Below, piece by piece: positions 52,202-60,327 of a stretch of 64,000 bases of DNA (position 1 is its first letter; every line of letters begins with the position of its first letter). The notes under the pieces are model-generated. The model had not been told where the DNA came from and did no database searches. It was given only the letters and a program-made list of their open reading frames with translations. This DNA is from Lentisphaeria bacterium (lineage in GTDB: Bacteria; Verrucomicrobiota; Lentisphaeria; Victivallales; Victivallaceae). The position numbers were made by a program, and so were the translations under genes. The stretch spans positions 21,072 through 85,071 of the forward strand of contig JAFSTC010000093.1 in assembly GCA_017450705.1 (NCBI GenBank). Direction: 5' to 3'.

Positions 52202-53269
52202 TCAGTTCCTTTCCGGGTATTGTTTGACATGAGCCAGCGCCTCCCGCAGGGAGAAGGTCGCGCAACTCACGTAATTGTCGCCGCAGCCGTAGTACATGAA
52301 AACCTCGTCTCCGACCACGACGTTGGCGCAGGGGAAGACGCATTTCAGCCCCCAATCATTGGCCATGTCCCACTTGTCTTTCGGTTCGAAGACCGGTTCC
52401 GGCGTGCGGGCGATGACTTTGCGGGGATCCTCCCTGTCCAGCAGCGCAAGGCCGATGCGGTAGACGTTCTGACGGTCCACGCCGTGATAAGTCATGAGCC
52501 AGCCGTCGTCGGTGGGGATCGGAACGCCGGAGCCGCCGACCTTGAGCTGTTCCCATTTCTGTTTCGGGGCCAGCAGCAGGACCTCGTCCATGATGTCCTC
52601 GCCGTCCACCATGTTCCAGGGCATTTCGCGGCGGTTGGAACTCCAGTGGTCCAGCTTCTCCGAAAAGGCCAGCCAGACGCAGCCGGGGTGATAGTGAAGA
52701 GGGAGCATCCACGGGACGAAGGCCGTGGGCCGGTGGATCATCGCGTATCGGCCTTCGAACTTCTCGGGGAACAGCGCCACGTTGGCGTCGCAGATGTGCT
52801 CGCTGGTGATGGGCCCCAGTTTTTCGACCGTTTTGAAATCGTCGGTGACGGCCAGGCCGACCCGGCGGTAATTGTCGGTCCACACGGGGTTCGTATTGCC
52901 CCCGGGCCCCAGACGGCGGATGCCCGCGGCGTAGTCGAGGCCGTTGAAGGAGCGCCCGGCATAGGCGATGTAATACCGCCCCTCCAGATACGTGACGCGG
53001 GCGTCCTCGCACCCGGCGTGATCGAAGTCGTCGGGATCGTCCGACGGCGCAAGCCAGGGCCCTTCCTGCTCGGAAAAATGAAACCCGTCGGTGCTTGAGG
53101 CATAGCCGAGGCGGATGACGCCGTCCCGGGGTCTCGGGTCGGCGGTGAAGACCATGTGGAACTTTTCCCCGTCGTGAACGACGCCGGGATTGCGGGCGGT
53201 GCCCCGCCACCGGACGCCGGGGCGCGGGCCCAGGATGGGATTTCCCGAATACCTTTTGATTTCGAACAT
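52202..53269 (-). CDS. GH130-like glycoside phosphorylase or hydrolase
   Basis: A 355-residue five-bladed beta-propeller of the GH130 kind. N-terminal N-P-I-L-G-P, A-R-N-P-G-V-V, G-C-E-D-A-R-V-T (whose Asp fits the GH130 proton donor) and Y-H-G-V-D blocks fit the family, which phosphorolyses or hydrolyses beta-mannosides. No signal peptide. ATG 53269 is chosen because AAGGG lies 9 nt upstream; the longer frame would overlap the regulator gene. Together with GH4 it suggests a mannose- or uronate-containing substrate. Confidence 0.8.
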   Translation of the reverse strand: MFEIKRYSGNPILGPRPGVRWRGTARNPGVVHDGEKFHMVFTADPRPRDGVIRLGYASSTDGFHFSEQEGPWLAPSDDPDDFDHAGCEDARVTYLEGRYYIAYAGRSFNGLDYAAGIRRLGPGGNTNPVWTDNYRRVGLAVTDDFKTVEKLGPITSEHICDANVALFPEKFEGRYAMIHRPTAFVPWMLPLHYHPGCVWLAFSEKLDHWSSNRREMPWNMVDGEDIMDEVLLLAPKQKWEQLKVGGSGVPIPTDDGWLMTYHGVDRQNVYRIGLALLDREDPRKVIARTPEPVFEPKDKWDMANDWGLKCVFPCANVVVGDEVFMYYGCGDNYVSCATFSLREALAHVKQYPERN

Positions 53270-53280
53270 TTGCGGCACCC

Positions 53281-54357
53281 TTATCTTCCTTTTCTCTCGA
53301 TCAGTTCGGACCGAAGTTTTATGACGCGCTCCGGACTTTCTCCGTCGGAAGAAAGGAGCCGGAGAGATTCGATGACCATCTGCGAATAGGGGACCTGCAT
53401 CGTGTCGAAGCCCCATTGTTCCGAAAAGTGCGGATAGAGATTGTCGTACCCCGCCACGGCGACGCCCGTGACCTTTTCCGCCTCGAGGGCGCGGCAAACG
53501 CCCACGGCAAGGAGGTCGTTGACGCAGAACACGGCCTGCGGACGGCGGCCGGACCGCAGCATCCGCGTCATGGCGAGAAAAGCCCATTGCTCCTGTTCGT
53601 GCCGGTCCCGCCGGATCACATCCTTTGCTTCGACGGGAACGGAATAATCCCTCAAGGCCGCCATGGCGCCCCGGATCCGGTCGCAGTAGGTGCGGTCGTC
53701 GGGCCCCAGATCGACGTTGAAAAGAACGAAATCGCTGCATCCCCGGGCAATGAGATGCTCGATCATCCGGTAAGCCCCGCAATAACCGTCGTCGACGACG
53801 GCGGTCATGTTGGGGGGCAGATCGCCGATCTTCTTCATCACGTAGTTGACGAAAAAGAACTTCTTTTCGGGGAATTTCCGCGCCAGCTCCACGGCGGAAG
53901 AAAACTTGCCGCTGTCGAGGACGAGGACGCCTTTGAAATCGAATTCCCCCGACCGGTCGTAACGCCGGATGACTTCTTCGGGAGACTCCGAAACGAGCAC
54001 GGGAGTGATGCCGAATTTGGCACAGCCCTGAAGGATCCCGCAGTAGAAGACGCTTGACAGCGGGTGACCGAAGGGGGACGCTTCGCTGAATTCCGTCCAG
54101 ACGGCGCAGACGGCCCGCCGGGCCAGCTCGGCGGAACTGCCGACAAAGGTCCCCTTTTTGGGACGCCTGAAGCAGACGCCGTCCTTGACGAGTTCCTGAA
54201 CGGCCAGGTACGCCGTCCTGACGCTGATCCCCGCGTTGTCCGCGATGACGTTGACCGCGGGCAGCGGCGTGTTCTCCGGATACTTCCCGCTCCGTATGTC
54301 CGAGAGTATCTCGTTTTTCAGCCGGATGTAAACCGGAATTTTGCCGCCCGAAATCAT
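53281..54357 (-). CDS. GntR/LacI-type transcriptional regulator (AraR-like)
   Basis: A 358-residue regulator. Residues 1-75 are a GntR winged helix (P-V-Y-I-R-L-K-N-E-I and I-S-V-R-T-A-Y-L-A-V-Q-E-L), and residues 80-358 a LacI-type periplasmic-binding domain (F-D-F-K-G-V-L-V-L, V-V-D-D-G-Y-C-G-A-Y, V-A-V-A-G-Y-D-N). This is the layout of AraR-like sugar repressors. First gene of the minus operon that continues through GH130, cupin, GH4, pseudopilin, SGNH-DUF6259 and FAD oxidoreductase, so it probably controls its own operon. No clear Shine-Dalgarno is seen. Confidence 0.9.
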   Translation of the reverse strand: MISGGKIPVYIRLKNEILSDIRSGKYPENTPLPAVNVIADNAGISVRTAYLAVQELVKDGVCFRRPKKGTFVGSSAELARRAVCAVWTEFSEASPFGHPLSSVFYCGILQGCAKFGITPVLVSESPEEVIRRYDRSGEFDFKGVLVLDSGKFSSAVELARKFPEKKFFFVNYVMKKIGDLPPNMTAVVDDGYCGAYRMIEHLIARGCSDFVLFNVDLGPDDRTYCDRIRGAMAALRDYSVPVEAKDVIRRDRHEQEQWAFLAMTRMLRSGRRPQAVFCVNDLLAVGVCRALEAEKVTGVAVAGYDNLYPHFSEQWGFDTMQVPYSQMVIESLRLLSSDGESPERVIKLRSELIERKGR

Positions 54358-54397
54358 ATTTTACTTAAAATGCAAACTGATTTTACTTTGATTTTAC
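54358..54397 (-). promoter_or_regulatory. three phased GTAAAAT repeats, putative operator
   Basis: ATTTTAC on the plus strand occurs at 54358-54364, 54380-54386 and 54391-54397. The last two are extended to TGATTTTAC. Starts are 22 and 11 bp apart, that is two turns and one turn of the helix. They fill the leader between the promoter and the regulator ATG and are the best candidate for autoregulation. Confidence 0.55.
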
Positions 54398-54401
54398 CAT
54401 T

Positions 54402-54430
54402 AATCTACACCGGCATTTTTCTCTTGTCAA
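54402..54430 (-). promoter_or_regulatory. promoter of the minus-strand glycan operon
   Basis: On the minus strand a perfect TTGACA (54430-54425), a 17-nt spacer and TAGATT (54407-54402). The leader to ATG 54357 is about 40 nt. Confidence 0.7.
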
Positions 54431-54459
54431 GGCGGGAATGAAAAAAAGCCCCGAAAAAA

Positions 54460-54482
54460 GCCGCTTTTCTGAAAAGGGATGG
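54460..54482 (+). repeat. short partial copy of the dispersed palindromic repeat
   Basis: GCCGCTTTTCTGAAAAGGGA followed by TGG matches the middle of the full copy at 54597-54651 (CGCTTTTTTTGAAAAGGGA) with few changes. It lacks the GGGGGCCCGGGGG end. Confidence 0.45.
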
Positions 54483-54596
54483 CGTCCGTCGAAGAGAACG
54501 CCACCCGCGGGCAAAGTGTGCCGCCGAGACGTTTTCGGCCCGCTGCCCGGAGACGTGTAAAACCTCTGCGGCAAAACCGTCACCCCTCCGGTCCGC

Positions 54597-54651
54597 CCGT
54601 CTCCTCAAAACACCGCGCTTTTTTTGAAAAGGGATGGGGGCCCGGGGGAAC
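54597..54651 (+). repeat. dispersed 3'-end repeat, copy A
   Basis: About 55 nt running from CCGTCTCC through TCAAAACAC, CGCTTTT, TTGAAAA and GATGGGGG to CCCGGGGGAA. It matches the reverse complement of 61415-61471 with only a handful of differences. It begins 30 nt beyond the stop of the minus-strand CobS-like gene, in the same orientation relative to that gene as copy B has to the lactonase gene. Confidence 0.75.
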
Positions 54652-54680
54652 TTCCCCTGCCCCTTGCCGCAAAGGCGGGG

Positions 54681-55469
54681 TCAGAGGATGAAGAGGAGAC
54701 CGCAGAGCAGGAGGACGAGTTCGGCGAGTTTTCCCGCGAGGGTGATGGCGTCGGGGGCGATCGGGGTTTTGGTGAGGGTGAAGTCTCTGTGGATGAAGGC
54801 GCAGAGGCCGCCCGCGATGACGGAAGAAGCGATCCCGGCGACGGGGAAGCGGAGGATCATCCACAGGGTGACGAGGGCGGGGAGGATCCACATTTTCCGC
54901 CGGTCGGCGGGAAGAAGGGCAAGATAGGGGGAGCCGTTCGCGCCGGGGAGCGCGGCAAAGAACATTTGGGCAGTGCATCCTCCGGTCAGGACGGCAACGC
55001 TCCACAGGGAGGCGCCTCCGCCGAAGAGCAGTGCGAAGGAAAAGAGTTCGGCACCGAGGACGGTCAGAGCCGCGATGCAGCCGCCGGTTTTGTCGAAGGA
55101 GCCGTCATCGGCGGAAGCACCGGTCAGGCTGTCGCGCCAGGTCCGTCCCGAAAAGAGGCCGGAAAGAGCGGAGACCAGCAGTTTCAGTCCCCGGAAGGAG
55201 TCCTTGCCGTTGCAGACGGCGACGGCGGCCAGGGCGAAGATCCCGGAAGCGGCGTAACGGTTGACCCGGCTCAGGTTGAGGATCCAGCCGGCGAGGGCGA
55301 GGATGATCCCGGCCAGAAGCCCGACGAGGACGAAACCCGCGGCGATCCCGAGCCCGGAGGGCCGCCGTCCGCGGCAGAGCCCGCGGAGTTTTTCCGGGAA
55401 GGGAACGTCGACAAGCATCTCCCACGCGGCGGCGACGCCGCACAAACAGTCAATCGCGCGTTTTCTCAT
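54681..55469 (-). CDS. CobS-like integral membrane protein
   Basis: A 262-residue protein with about seven hydrophobic segments. The layout recalls adenosylcobinamide-GDP ribazoletransferase (CobS): a short start with P-F-P, G-x3-G-x3-A helices, an acidic S-A-D-D-G-S-F-D-K-T-G-G segment where CobS has K-D-S-R-I-G, and a C-terminal K-L-A-E-L-V-L-L-L. The usual catalytic H-x-D-G-x-x-D-x-x-D is not seen (C-N-G-K-D-S-F-R-G instead), so activity is doubtful and it may be a diverged paralogue. ATG 55469 has GAGG 8 nt upstream. It follows the acyltransferase gene. Confidence 0.5.
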   Translation of the reverse strand: MRKRAIDCLCGVAAAWEMLVDVPFPEKLRGLCRGRRPSGLGIAAGFVLVGLLAGIILALAGWILNLSRVNRYAASGIFALAAVAVCNGKDSFRGLKLLVSALSGLFSGRTWRDSLTGASADDGSFDKTGGCIAALTVLGAELFSFALLFGGGASLWSVAVLTGGCTAQMFFAALPGANGSPYLALLPADRRKMWILPALVTLWMILRFPVAGIASSVIAGGLCAFIHRDFTLTKTPIAPDAITLAGKLAELVLLLCGLLFIL

Positions 55470-55485
55470 TTTCCGCACCTCGCAA

Positions 55486-56325
55486 TCATTTTTCGACACC
55501 TTCCGCCGGAGGAGTTCCTCGCTTTCCGTCCCGGCGGGACAGAAAATCCGACAGACACTTTTCGTAATGGTCCGACATTTCCCGGTACATCCTCGCGGCA
55601 AGTTCCTTGCGGTCCTCCCCTGCCCGCGGGGAAAGCTCCGGCATAATATACACGCAACTGCGTATACCTTTCAAGCCCAGAATGCCCCGGACATGGGGCA
55701 AAAACGCCGCATTCCCGTGCCACGCCGTGTCGAAGACCTCTCCCCCCGCCGGTTCGTGGAAGACCAGAACGGGCAGAAGGCAGACCCCGGTCTTCAGGGC
55801 GGCCTCGAAAGCCGTGGACTTGAAGGGCAGAAGTCCGTGCCGCCCGTCGGTGCTGGTCCCCTCGGGGTAGACCAGCATGGAAAGCCTCATTTCCAGCGTT
55901 TCCGCGATCTTCCGGGCGGTCTCCTTCGACCGGGAGCGGTTTTTCCGGTCCACCCACACGGGGCGGGAGAGCGCGGTGAACGGACCGAAAAGGGGCCAGC
56001 GCCGCATCTCCGCCTGAGGCGCGAAACGAACGGGAAAGAGCGCGCCCTCTGCCAGGACGTCGAGATAGCCCGTGTGGTTGCTCACCACCAGCCTTCCCGC
56101 CGCGGCCGCGGGGTCGCCGCGCACGTCGATCTTCATGCCGATCAGCGCCGCCGTGCCCGCCGCCCAGCGTTTTGTCCACCCGGCTGCGCACAGTACGGCG
56201 GAGCGCTTCCGCCGCAGAAAAGTGCACAGAAAAACGCCGCAGGCGATATAACAGGACCAGCCGCCGACAAGCACGATCCGGACAAGACGCCGTACCGTTT
56301 CCCCGACCGAAGTCTTCGTCGCCAC
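55486..56325 (-). CDS. 1-acyl-glycerol-3-phosphate acyltransferase-like (PlsC family)
   Basis: A PlsC/LpxL-type acyltransferase with the catalytic N-H-T-G-Y-L-D (H-x4-D), the substrate block Y-P-E-G-T-S-T and an N-terminal hydrophobic anchor. GTG 56325 (279 residues) is preferred to the in-frame ATG at 56406: GGGAG precedes the GTG, and a strong promoter at 56363-56390 lies between the two codons, so a transcript from it could not include the ATG. It acylates lysophosphatidate or a related lipid at the inner membrane. It is divergent from the Na/Pi transporter gene. Confidence 0.85.
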   Translation of the reverse strand: MATKTSVGETVRRLVRIVLVGGWSCYIACGVFLCTFLRRKRSAVLCAAGWTKRWAAGTAALIGMKIDVRGDPAAAAGRLVVSNHTGYLDVLAEGALFPVRFAPQAEMRRWPLFGPFTALSRPVWVDRKNRSRSKETARKIAETLEMRLSMLVYPEGTSTDGRHGLLPFKSTAFEAALKTGVCLLPVLVFHEPAGGEVFDTAWHGNAAFLPHVRGILGLKGIRSCVYIMPELSPRAGEDRKELAARMYREMSDHYEKCLSDFLSRRDGKRGTPPAEGVEK

Positions 56326-56362
56326 CGCTTCCGAACTCCCGTGTTTTTTTCCGCACGTCTTT

Positions 56363-56390
56363 ATTATAGACCTTCCGGCGTTTTTTGCAA
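56363..56390 (-). promoter_or_regulatory. promoter of the acyltransferase gene
   Basis: On the minus strand TTGCAA (56390-56385), 16 nt, and a perfect TATAAT (56368-56363). The leader to GTG 56325 would be about 30 nt and contains GGGAG. Confidence 0.65.
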
Positions 56391-56423
56391 GGGAACGTTC
56401 TGGCATTTTCCGCGATTTCGTGG

Positions 56424-56429
56424 TATATT
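56424..56429 (+). promoter_or_regulatory. extended -10 promoter of the Na/Pi cotransporter gene
   Basis: TGG-TATATT is an extended -10 element; the -35 region is poor. AAGGAG (56450-56455) lies 5 nt before ATG 56461. Confidence 0.45.
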
Positions 56430-56460
56430 AATCTGCGGATACAACCCACAAGGAGCTTTT

Positions 56461-58896
56461 ATGCGGTTTCTGTCTTTTCCGAAAGCGGCGCTTGCGGCGC
56501 TGATCCTCGCCCTCTTCATCGCCGGATGTTCCGAAGCGCCCCGGGAGCCCCACGCGGTCAAGGTCATCGCCGGAGCCGAGCAGTGCGCCTTTGCCGGAGA
56601 GAAATTCCCCGTTCCCGTGCGGATCATGGTGTTGAGCGAAGTCAAGACCCTGACGGGCGGGAAGAAACTCGTTCCCTGTCCCCACGCGGCGGTGAAGTTT
56701 TCCGTACTGCCCGGATCGGATATCTCGGTCCTGCCCGACGAGGGCGTGACCGATGCGGGCGGCGAGATCTCGGTGAACGTCAAGGCAGGGAAGAGCTCCG
56801 GCGACCACTATCTGCAGATCACGCCCGCGGGACGGAAGGTCCGGCCCGCGACGGTCCGCTTCGTCATCGGCGTCGGCATCACGGGCGGCAGTTCCGAAAC
56901 GATCTCGGGCGAAGTGGCCGACACGCCCCTTGCCGTCAAGATCGTCCGAGACGGCCGTCCGGTGGCGGGCGTGCCGGTGAAGTTCGGGATCCGTGCCACC
57001 AGCGAGGGGACCGTAACCTCCGCCCAGGTCCTCACCCCCTCGGCGGTGACGGATAGGGAGGGCGTCGCCTCCACCGAGGTCAAAGTCGGCGCCAAGACCG
57101 GGACCTACCGCGTGGGCGTGGAGATCAAGAGCCCCGAGAAAAATCTCGTCTACCACAGCATGACCGTGGACGTCTTCGCCCTCAACCCCGTCTCCGTTCT
57201 CATCAGCGTCCTCGGCGGACTGGCCCTCTTCATCTTCGGCATGAACCAGATGAGCACCGGCATCAAAAACATCGCGGGCGAGAACATGAAAAAGATCATC
57301 CGCTTCTTCTCGGCCCGGAGCGTCGTCGCCGTGCTGGCCGGGACCGTGGTCACGGCGGTGCTGCAGTCCAGCGGCTCCACCACGGTCATGGTCATCGGCT
57401 TCATCAACGCCGGACTCCTCAACCTGACCCAGGCCATCGGCCTCATCTTCGGCGCCAACATCGGCACCACCGTCACCGCCCAGCTGATCGCCTTCGACCT
57501 CTCGGGGATCGCCATGCCGGCCATCATCGCGGGATTCCTGCTGTCCCTGGCCCGGCCCCGCAAAACGCTCCACTGGTGGGGCGTGGCCATCCTCGGCTTC
57601 GGATTCCTCTTCTACGGCATGGAGACCATGTCCGGCGAACTCAAAATTCTCGGCACCATGCCCTCCTTCCGCGAGGCCTTCCGCACCTTCGACTGCACCC
57701 CGAGGACGCCCGGGGGCCTCATGCCTCTCGGTGCCGTGCTGGGCGCCGTCGGCATCGGCCTCGTCTCCACGGTGATCGTGCCCTCCAGCGCCGCCGTGGC
57801 GGGACTGATCTTCGCCTTCGCCGCCGGCGGACTCATGAACTTCTACACCGCCGTGCCGCTGATCCTCGGCTCCAACATCGGCACCACCGTCACCGCCCAG
57901 CTGGCCGCCCTCACCGCCAACAGAGTGGGCAAACAGGCGGCTCTGGCCCATACCCTCTTCAACGTGATCGGCGTCCTCATCATGCTGGTGCTGCTGTACA
58001 TCCCCTGGGGACCGGAAAAAACGCCCTTCTTCCTTGCGCTGGTCAACAATCTCACGCCGGGAAACGCCCTGGCCGCCATCCCCCAGAACCTGCCCCGGCA
58101 CATCGCCATGGCCCACACGATCTTCAACGTCACCGTGGCTATCGTGCTCCTGCCCGCCGTGGGACTGCTGGCGAAGATCTGCAACACCCTGCTGCCCATC
58201 CGGGACACGGTGAAGGTCAAAACCCTCGAACCCGGACTGCTCAACACCCCCTCGGTGGCCCTCAAGCAGAGCTCCTCCGCCATCCGCATCATGGTGGAGG
58301 ACGCGTGGAAGATGGTCTCCTCCGCCGTCAACAACCACTTCCTCGCGGGCGAGAACGATCCCGAAAGCTGCAAGCAGCTGGAGGAGGCCGAAGCCCGCAT
58401 CGACGACATGCAGTCCGAAGTCACGGCCTACCTCGTGCGCCTGACCCGGCGCCAGCTCACCGTGGCCCAGTCCCAGCTCGTGCCCCTGCTCATGCACTGC
58501 ACCAACGACGCCGAACGCATCGCCGACCACGTGGAGGTCATCATCAGCCTCACCGAGAGGCTGAAGGAGTCCGAAAAGAAACTCTCCGACGCCGCCCTGA
58601 ACGACCTGAGGACCCTGTGGGCCATCCTCGACGATCAGGCAAAGAACGTCATTTCCGGTCTCGCCGATCCCAACTTCAAGCAGGTGAAGACCGCGCTCAA
58701 GGAGGAGGAAAAGGTCAACAAGCTGGCCGACAGCTTCGAAAACGCCCACATCCGCCGCCTGCGGGAGGGCAGCTGTTCCGCCGACACGGGCATCATCTAC
58801 ATCGAAATGCTCGGCGAGATGAGCAAGATCGGCGACCGCCTCGCCAACATCTCCGAGCGCACGCCCGAGATCCAGAAACACTACGTCAAACTCTGA
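56461..58896 (+). CDS. lipoprotein-type Na/Pi cotransporter with Ig-like and PhoU domains
   Basis: An 811-residue fusion. It begins with a lipoprotein signal (I-A-G-C, lipidated C23), then two Ig-like (Big-type) domains (about 30-140 and 145-245), which would sit outside the inner membrane. The Na/Pi cotransporter unit follows (about 245-590) with two inverted repeats; the first keeps Q302-S-S, the second reads V-P-S-S (S442-S443), without Gln. The C-terminus (about 600-811) is a PhoU-type helical domain. It imports phosphate with sodium. The longer frame upstream is rejected for lack of a start and because of the promoter position. Confidence 0.9.
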   Translation: MRFLSFPKAALAALILALFIAGCSEAPREPHAVKVIAGAEQCAFAGEKFPVPVRIMVLSEVKTLTGGKKLVPCPHAAVKFSVLPGSDISVLPDEGVTDAGGEISVNVKAGKSSGDHYLQITPAGRKVRPATVRFVIGVGITGGSSETISGEVADTPLAVKIVRDGRPVAGVPVKFGIRATSEGTVTSAQVLTPSAVTDREGVASTEVKVGAKTGTYRVGVEIKSPEKNLVYHSMTVDVFALNPVSVLISVLGGLALFIFGMNQMSTGIKNIAGENMKKIIRFFSARSVVAVLAGTVVTAVLQSSGSTTVMVIGFINAGLLNLTQAIGLIFGANIGTTVTAQLIAFDLSGIAMPAIIAGFLLSLARPRKTLHWWGVAILGFGFLFYGMETMSGELKILGTMPSFREAFRTFDCTPRTPGGLMPLGAVLGAVGIGLVSTVIVPSSAAVAGLIFAFAAGGLMNFYTAVPLILGSNIGTTVTAQLAALTANRVGKQAALAHTLFNVIGVLIMLVLLYIPWGPEKTPFFLALVNNLTPGNALAAIPQNLPRHIAMAHTIFNVTVAIVLLPAVGLLAKICNTLLPIRDTVKVKTLEPGLLNTPSVALKQSSSAIRIMVEDAWKMVSSAVNNHFLAGENDPESCKQLEEAEARIDDMQSEVTAYLVRLTRRQLTVAQSQLVPLLMHCTNDAERIADHVEVIISLTERLKESEKKLSDAALNDLRTLWAILDDQAKNVISGLADPNFKQVKTALKEEEKVNKLADSFENAHIRRLREGSCSADTGIIYIEMLGEMSKIGDRLANISERTPEIQKHYVKL

Positions 58897-58922
58897 CGGC
58901 ATGACCCGAACCGGAGAACACC

Positions 58923-59771
58923 ATGGAGCGTATCGTCAAATTCGATGAAGTCGTCGAAGCGGCCGCCGCCCTCTGCGGCAAGGCGGCCTGTTTCCTGCCG
59001 GAGGACGTCAAAAAAAGCCTCCTCGCCGCCGCGGAAAAGGAGACGGGGGAGCTGGGCAAGGAGTTCTTCCGCCAGTACGCCGAAAACTTCAGGATCGCCG
59101 AAGCCGACAAACTCCCCCTGTGTCAGGACACCGGATTCGCCGTCTGGTTCGTCGAGTACGGTACGGATGTCCGGCTCGACAAAGGCGACATCTACGCCGC
59201 CCTCGACGAAGGCACCCGCCGGGGATACACCCGAAATTATCTGCGCAAATCCATCGTTTCCGACCCCCTCTTCGACCGCAGAAACACCCGGGACAACACC
59301 CCGTGCATCGTGCATCTGAAGCTCGTCCCCGGCGATAAGATCGGTCTCACATTGGCCCCCAAGGGCGGCGGCTCCGAAAACATGAGCGCCCTCAAAATGC
59401 TCAAGCCCTCCGACGGCAGAGCGGGCGTCGTGAAGTTCGTCGTCGACACCGTCGTCTCGGCAGGCGGCAACCCCTGCCCGCCCACCGTGGTCGGCGTGGG
59501 CATCGGCGGCACCATGGAAAAGGCCGCGATCCTCGCCAAGATCGCCCTGCTCCGAAAAGTGGGCGCCCCCAATGAGGATCCCCGCTACGCCGAGCTGGAA
59601 GCCGAGATCCTCGAAAAAATCAACGCCTCGGGCGTCGGACCTCAGGGCCTCGGCGGGGACGTGACCTCGCTGGCCGTCCATATTCTGTTCCACCCCTGCC
59701 ACCTGGCCAGTCTGCCCGTGGCCGTCAACATCAACTGTCACGCGGCGCGCCACGCCCAAATCGTGCTCTGA
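58923..59771 (+). CDS. class I fumarate hydratase, alpha subunit
   Basis: A 282-residue TtdA/FumA-type alpha subunit with the iron-sulfur ligands in L-C-Q-D-T-G, N-T-P-C-I-V and G-G-N-P-C-P-P. The two-subunit 4Fe-4S enzyme interconverts fumarate and malate, or acts as an L-tartrate dehydratase. The alpha-to-beta order and spacing (20 nt) are usual. Assignment as fumarase rather than tartrate dehydratase is by family frequency, not by a diagnostic residue. Confidence 0.92.
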   Translation: MERIVKFDEVVEAAAALCGKAACFLPEDVKKSLLAAAEKETGELGKEFFRQYAENFRIAEADKLPLCQDTGFAVWFVEYGTDVRLDKGDIYAALDEGTRRGYTRNYLRKSIVSDPLFDRRNTRDNTPCIVHLKLVPGDKIGLTLAPKGGGSENMSALKMLKPSDGRAGVVKFVVDTVVSAGGNPCPPTVVGVGIGGTMEKAAILAKIALLRKVGAPNEDPRYAELEAEILEKINASGVGPQGLGGDVTSLAVHILFHPCHLASLPVAVNINCHAARHAQIVL

Positions 59772-59791
59772 AAAGAAGGGAGTCCCCGAAC

Positions 59792-60316
59792 ATGACCAAA
59801 AGAATCTCCGCCCCCTTCGGTCCCGAAACGGTGAAAAGTCTCCGCGCGGGCGACCGCGTCCTGCTCTCGGGCAAGATCTGGACAGGACGGGACGCCGCCC
59901 ACAAGCGGCTCTGCGCCCTGCTGGACGAAGGGAAGGCCCTCCCCGTCAATCTCGAAAACGAACTGATCTACTTCGTCGGCCCCTGCCCCGCATCCCCCGG
60001 GAAAGTCATCGGCAGCGCCGGTCCCACCACCAGCGGCCGCATGGACGCCTACTCCCCCCGCCTCATCGACGCCTGTCATCTGGCGGGCATGATCGGCAAG
60101 GGGAACCGTTCCGCCGCCGTCGTCGAAGCCATGAAACGCGGACCAGCCGTCTACTTCGCCGCCACCGGCGGCGCGGGAGCCCTCATCTCCAAGTGCATCA
60201 AAAAAGCCGACGTCGCCGCCTTCGGCGACCTCGGTCCCGAAGCGATCTTCCGCCTGGAAATAGAGGACCTCCCCCTCGTCGTCGCCATCGACTGTTACGG
60301 CAAATCCCTTTACTGA
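59792..60316 (+). CDS. class I fumarate hydratase, beta subunit
   Basis: A 174-residue TtdB/FumA C-terminal-type subunit. Typical blocks are L-L-S-G-K-I-W-T-G-R-D-A-A-H-K-R, V-G-P-C-P and G-P-T-T-S-G-R-M-D, followed by A-A-T-G-G-A-G-A-L-I. It pairs with the gene directly upstream to form the active enzyme. A short spacer (11 nt) leads to the lactonase gene. Confidence 0.93.
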   Translation: MTKRISAPFGPETVKSLRAGDRVLLSGKIWTGRDAAHKRLCALLDEGKALPVNLENELIYFVGPCPASPGKVIGSAGPTTSGRMDAYSPRLIDACHLAGMIGKGNRSAAVVEAMKRGPAVYFAATGGAGALISKCIKKADVAAFGDLGPEAIFRLEIEDLPLVVAIDCYGKSLY

Positions 60317-60327
60317 GAGGAAAAAGC

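Larger units (their letters stand above)
54431..54680. other. non-coding stretch with repeats
   Basis: No credible gene is seen here. It lies between the -35 of the regulator promoter and the stop of the CobS-like gene. It holds a short repeat copy (54460-54482), a full repeat copy (54597-54651), and small hairpins close to the CobS-like stop (CCGC-CTTT-GCGG and GGGGAA-G-TTCCCC on the minus strand) that may end transcription. Confidence 0.6.

Noticed and set aside
55261..56460. Long N-terminal extension of the Na/Pi cotransporter frame
   Set aside because: It runs antisense through the acyltransferase gene. The promoter, AAGGAG and lipobox all place the start at 56461.
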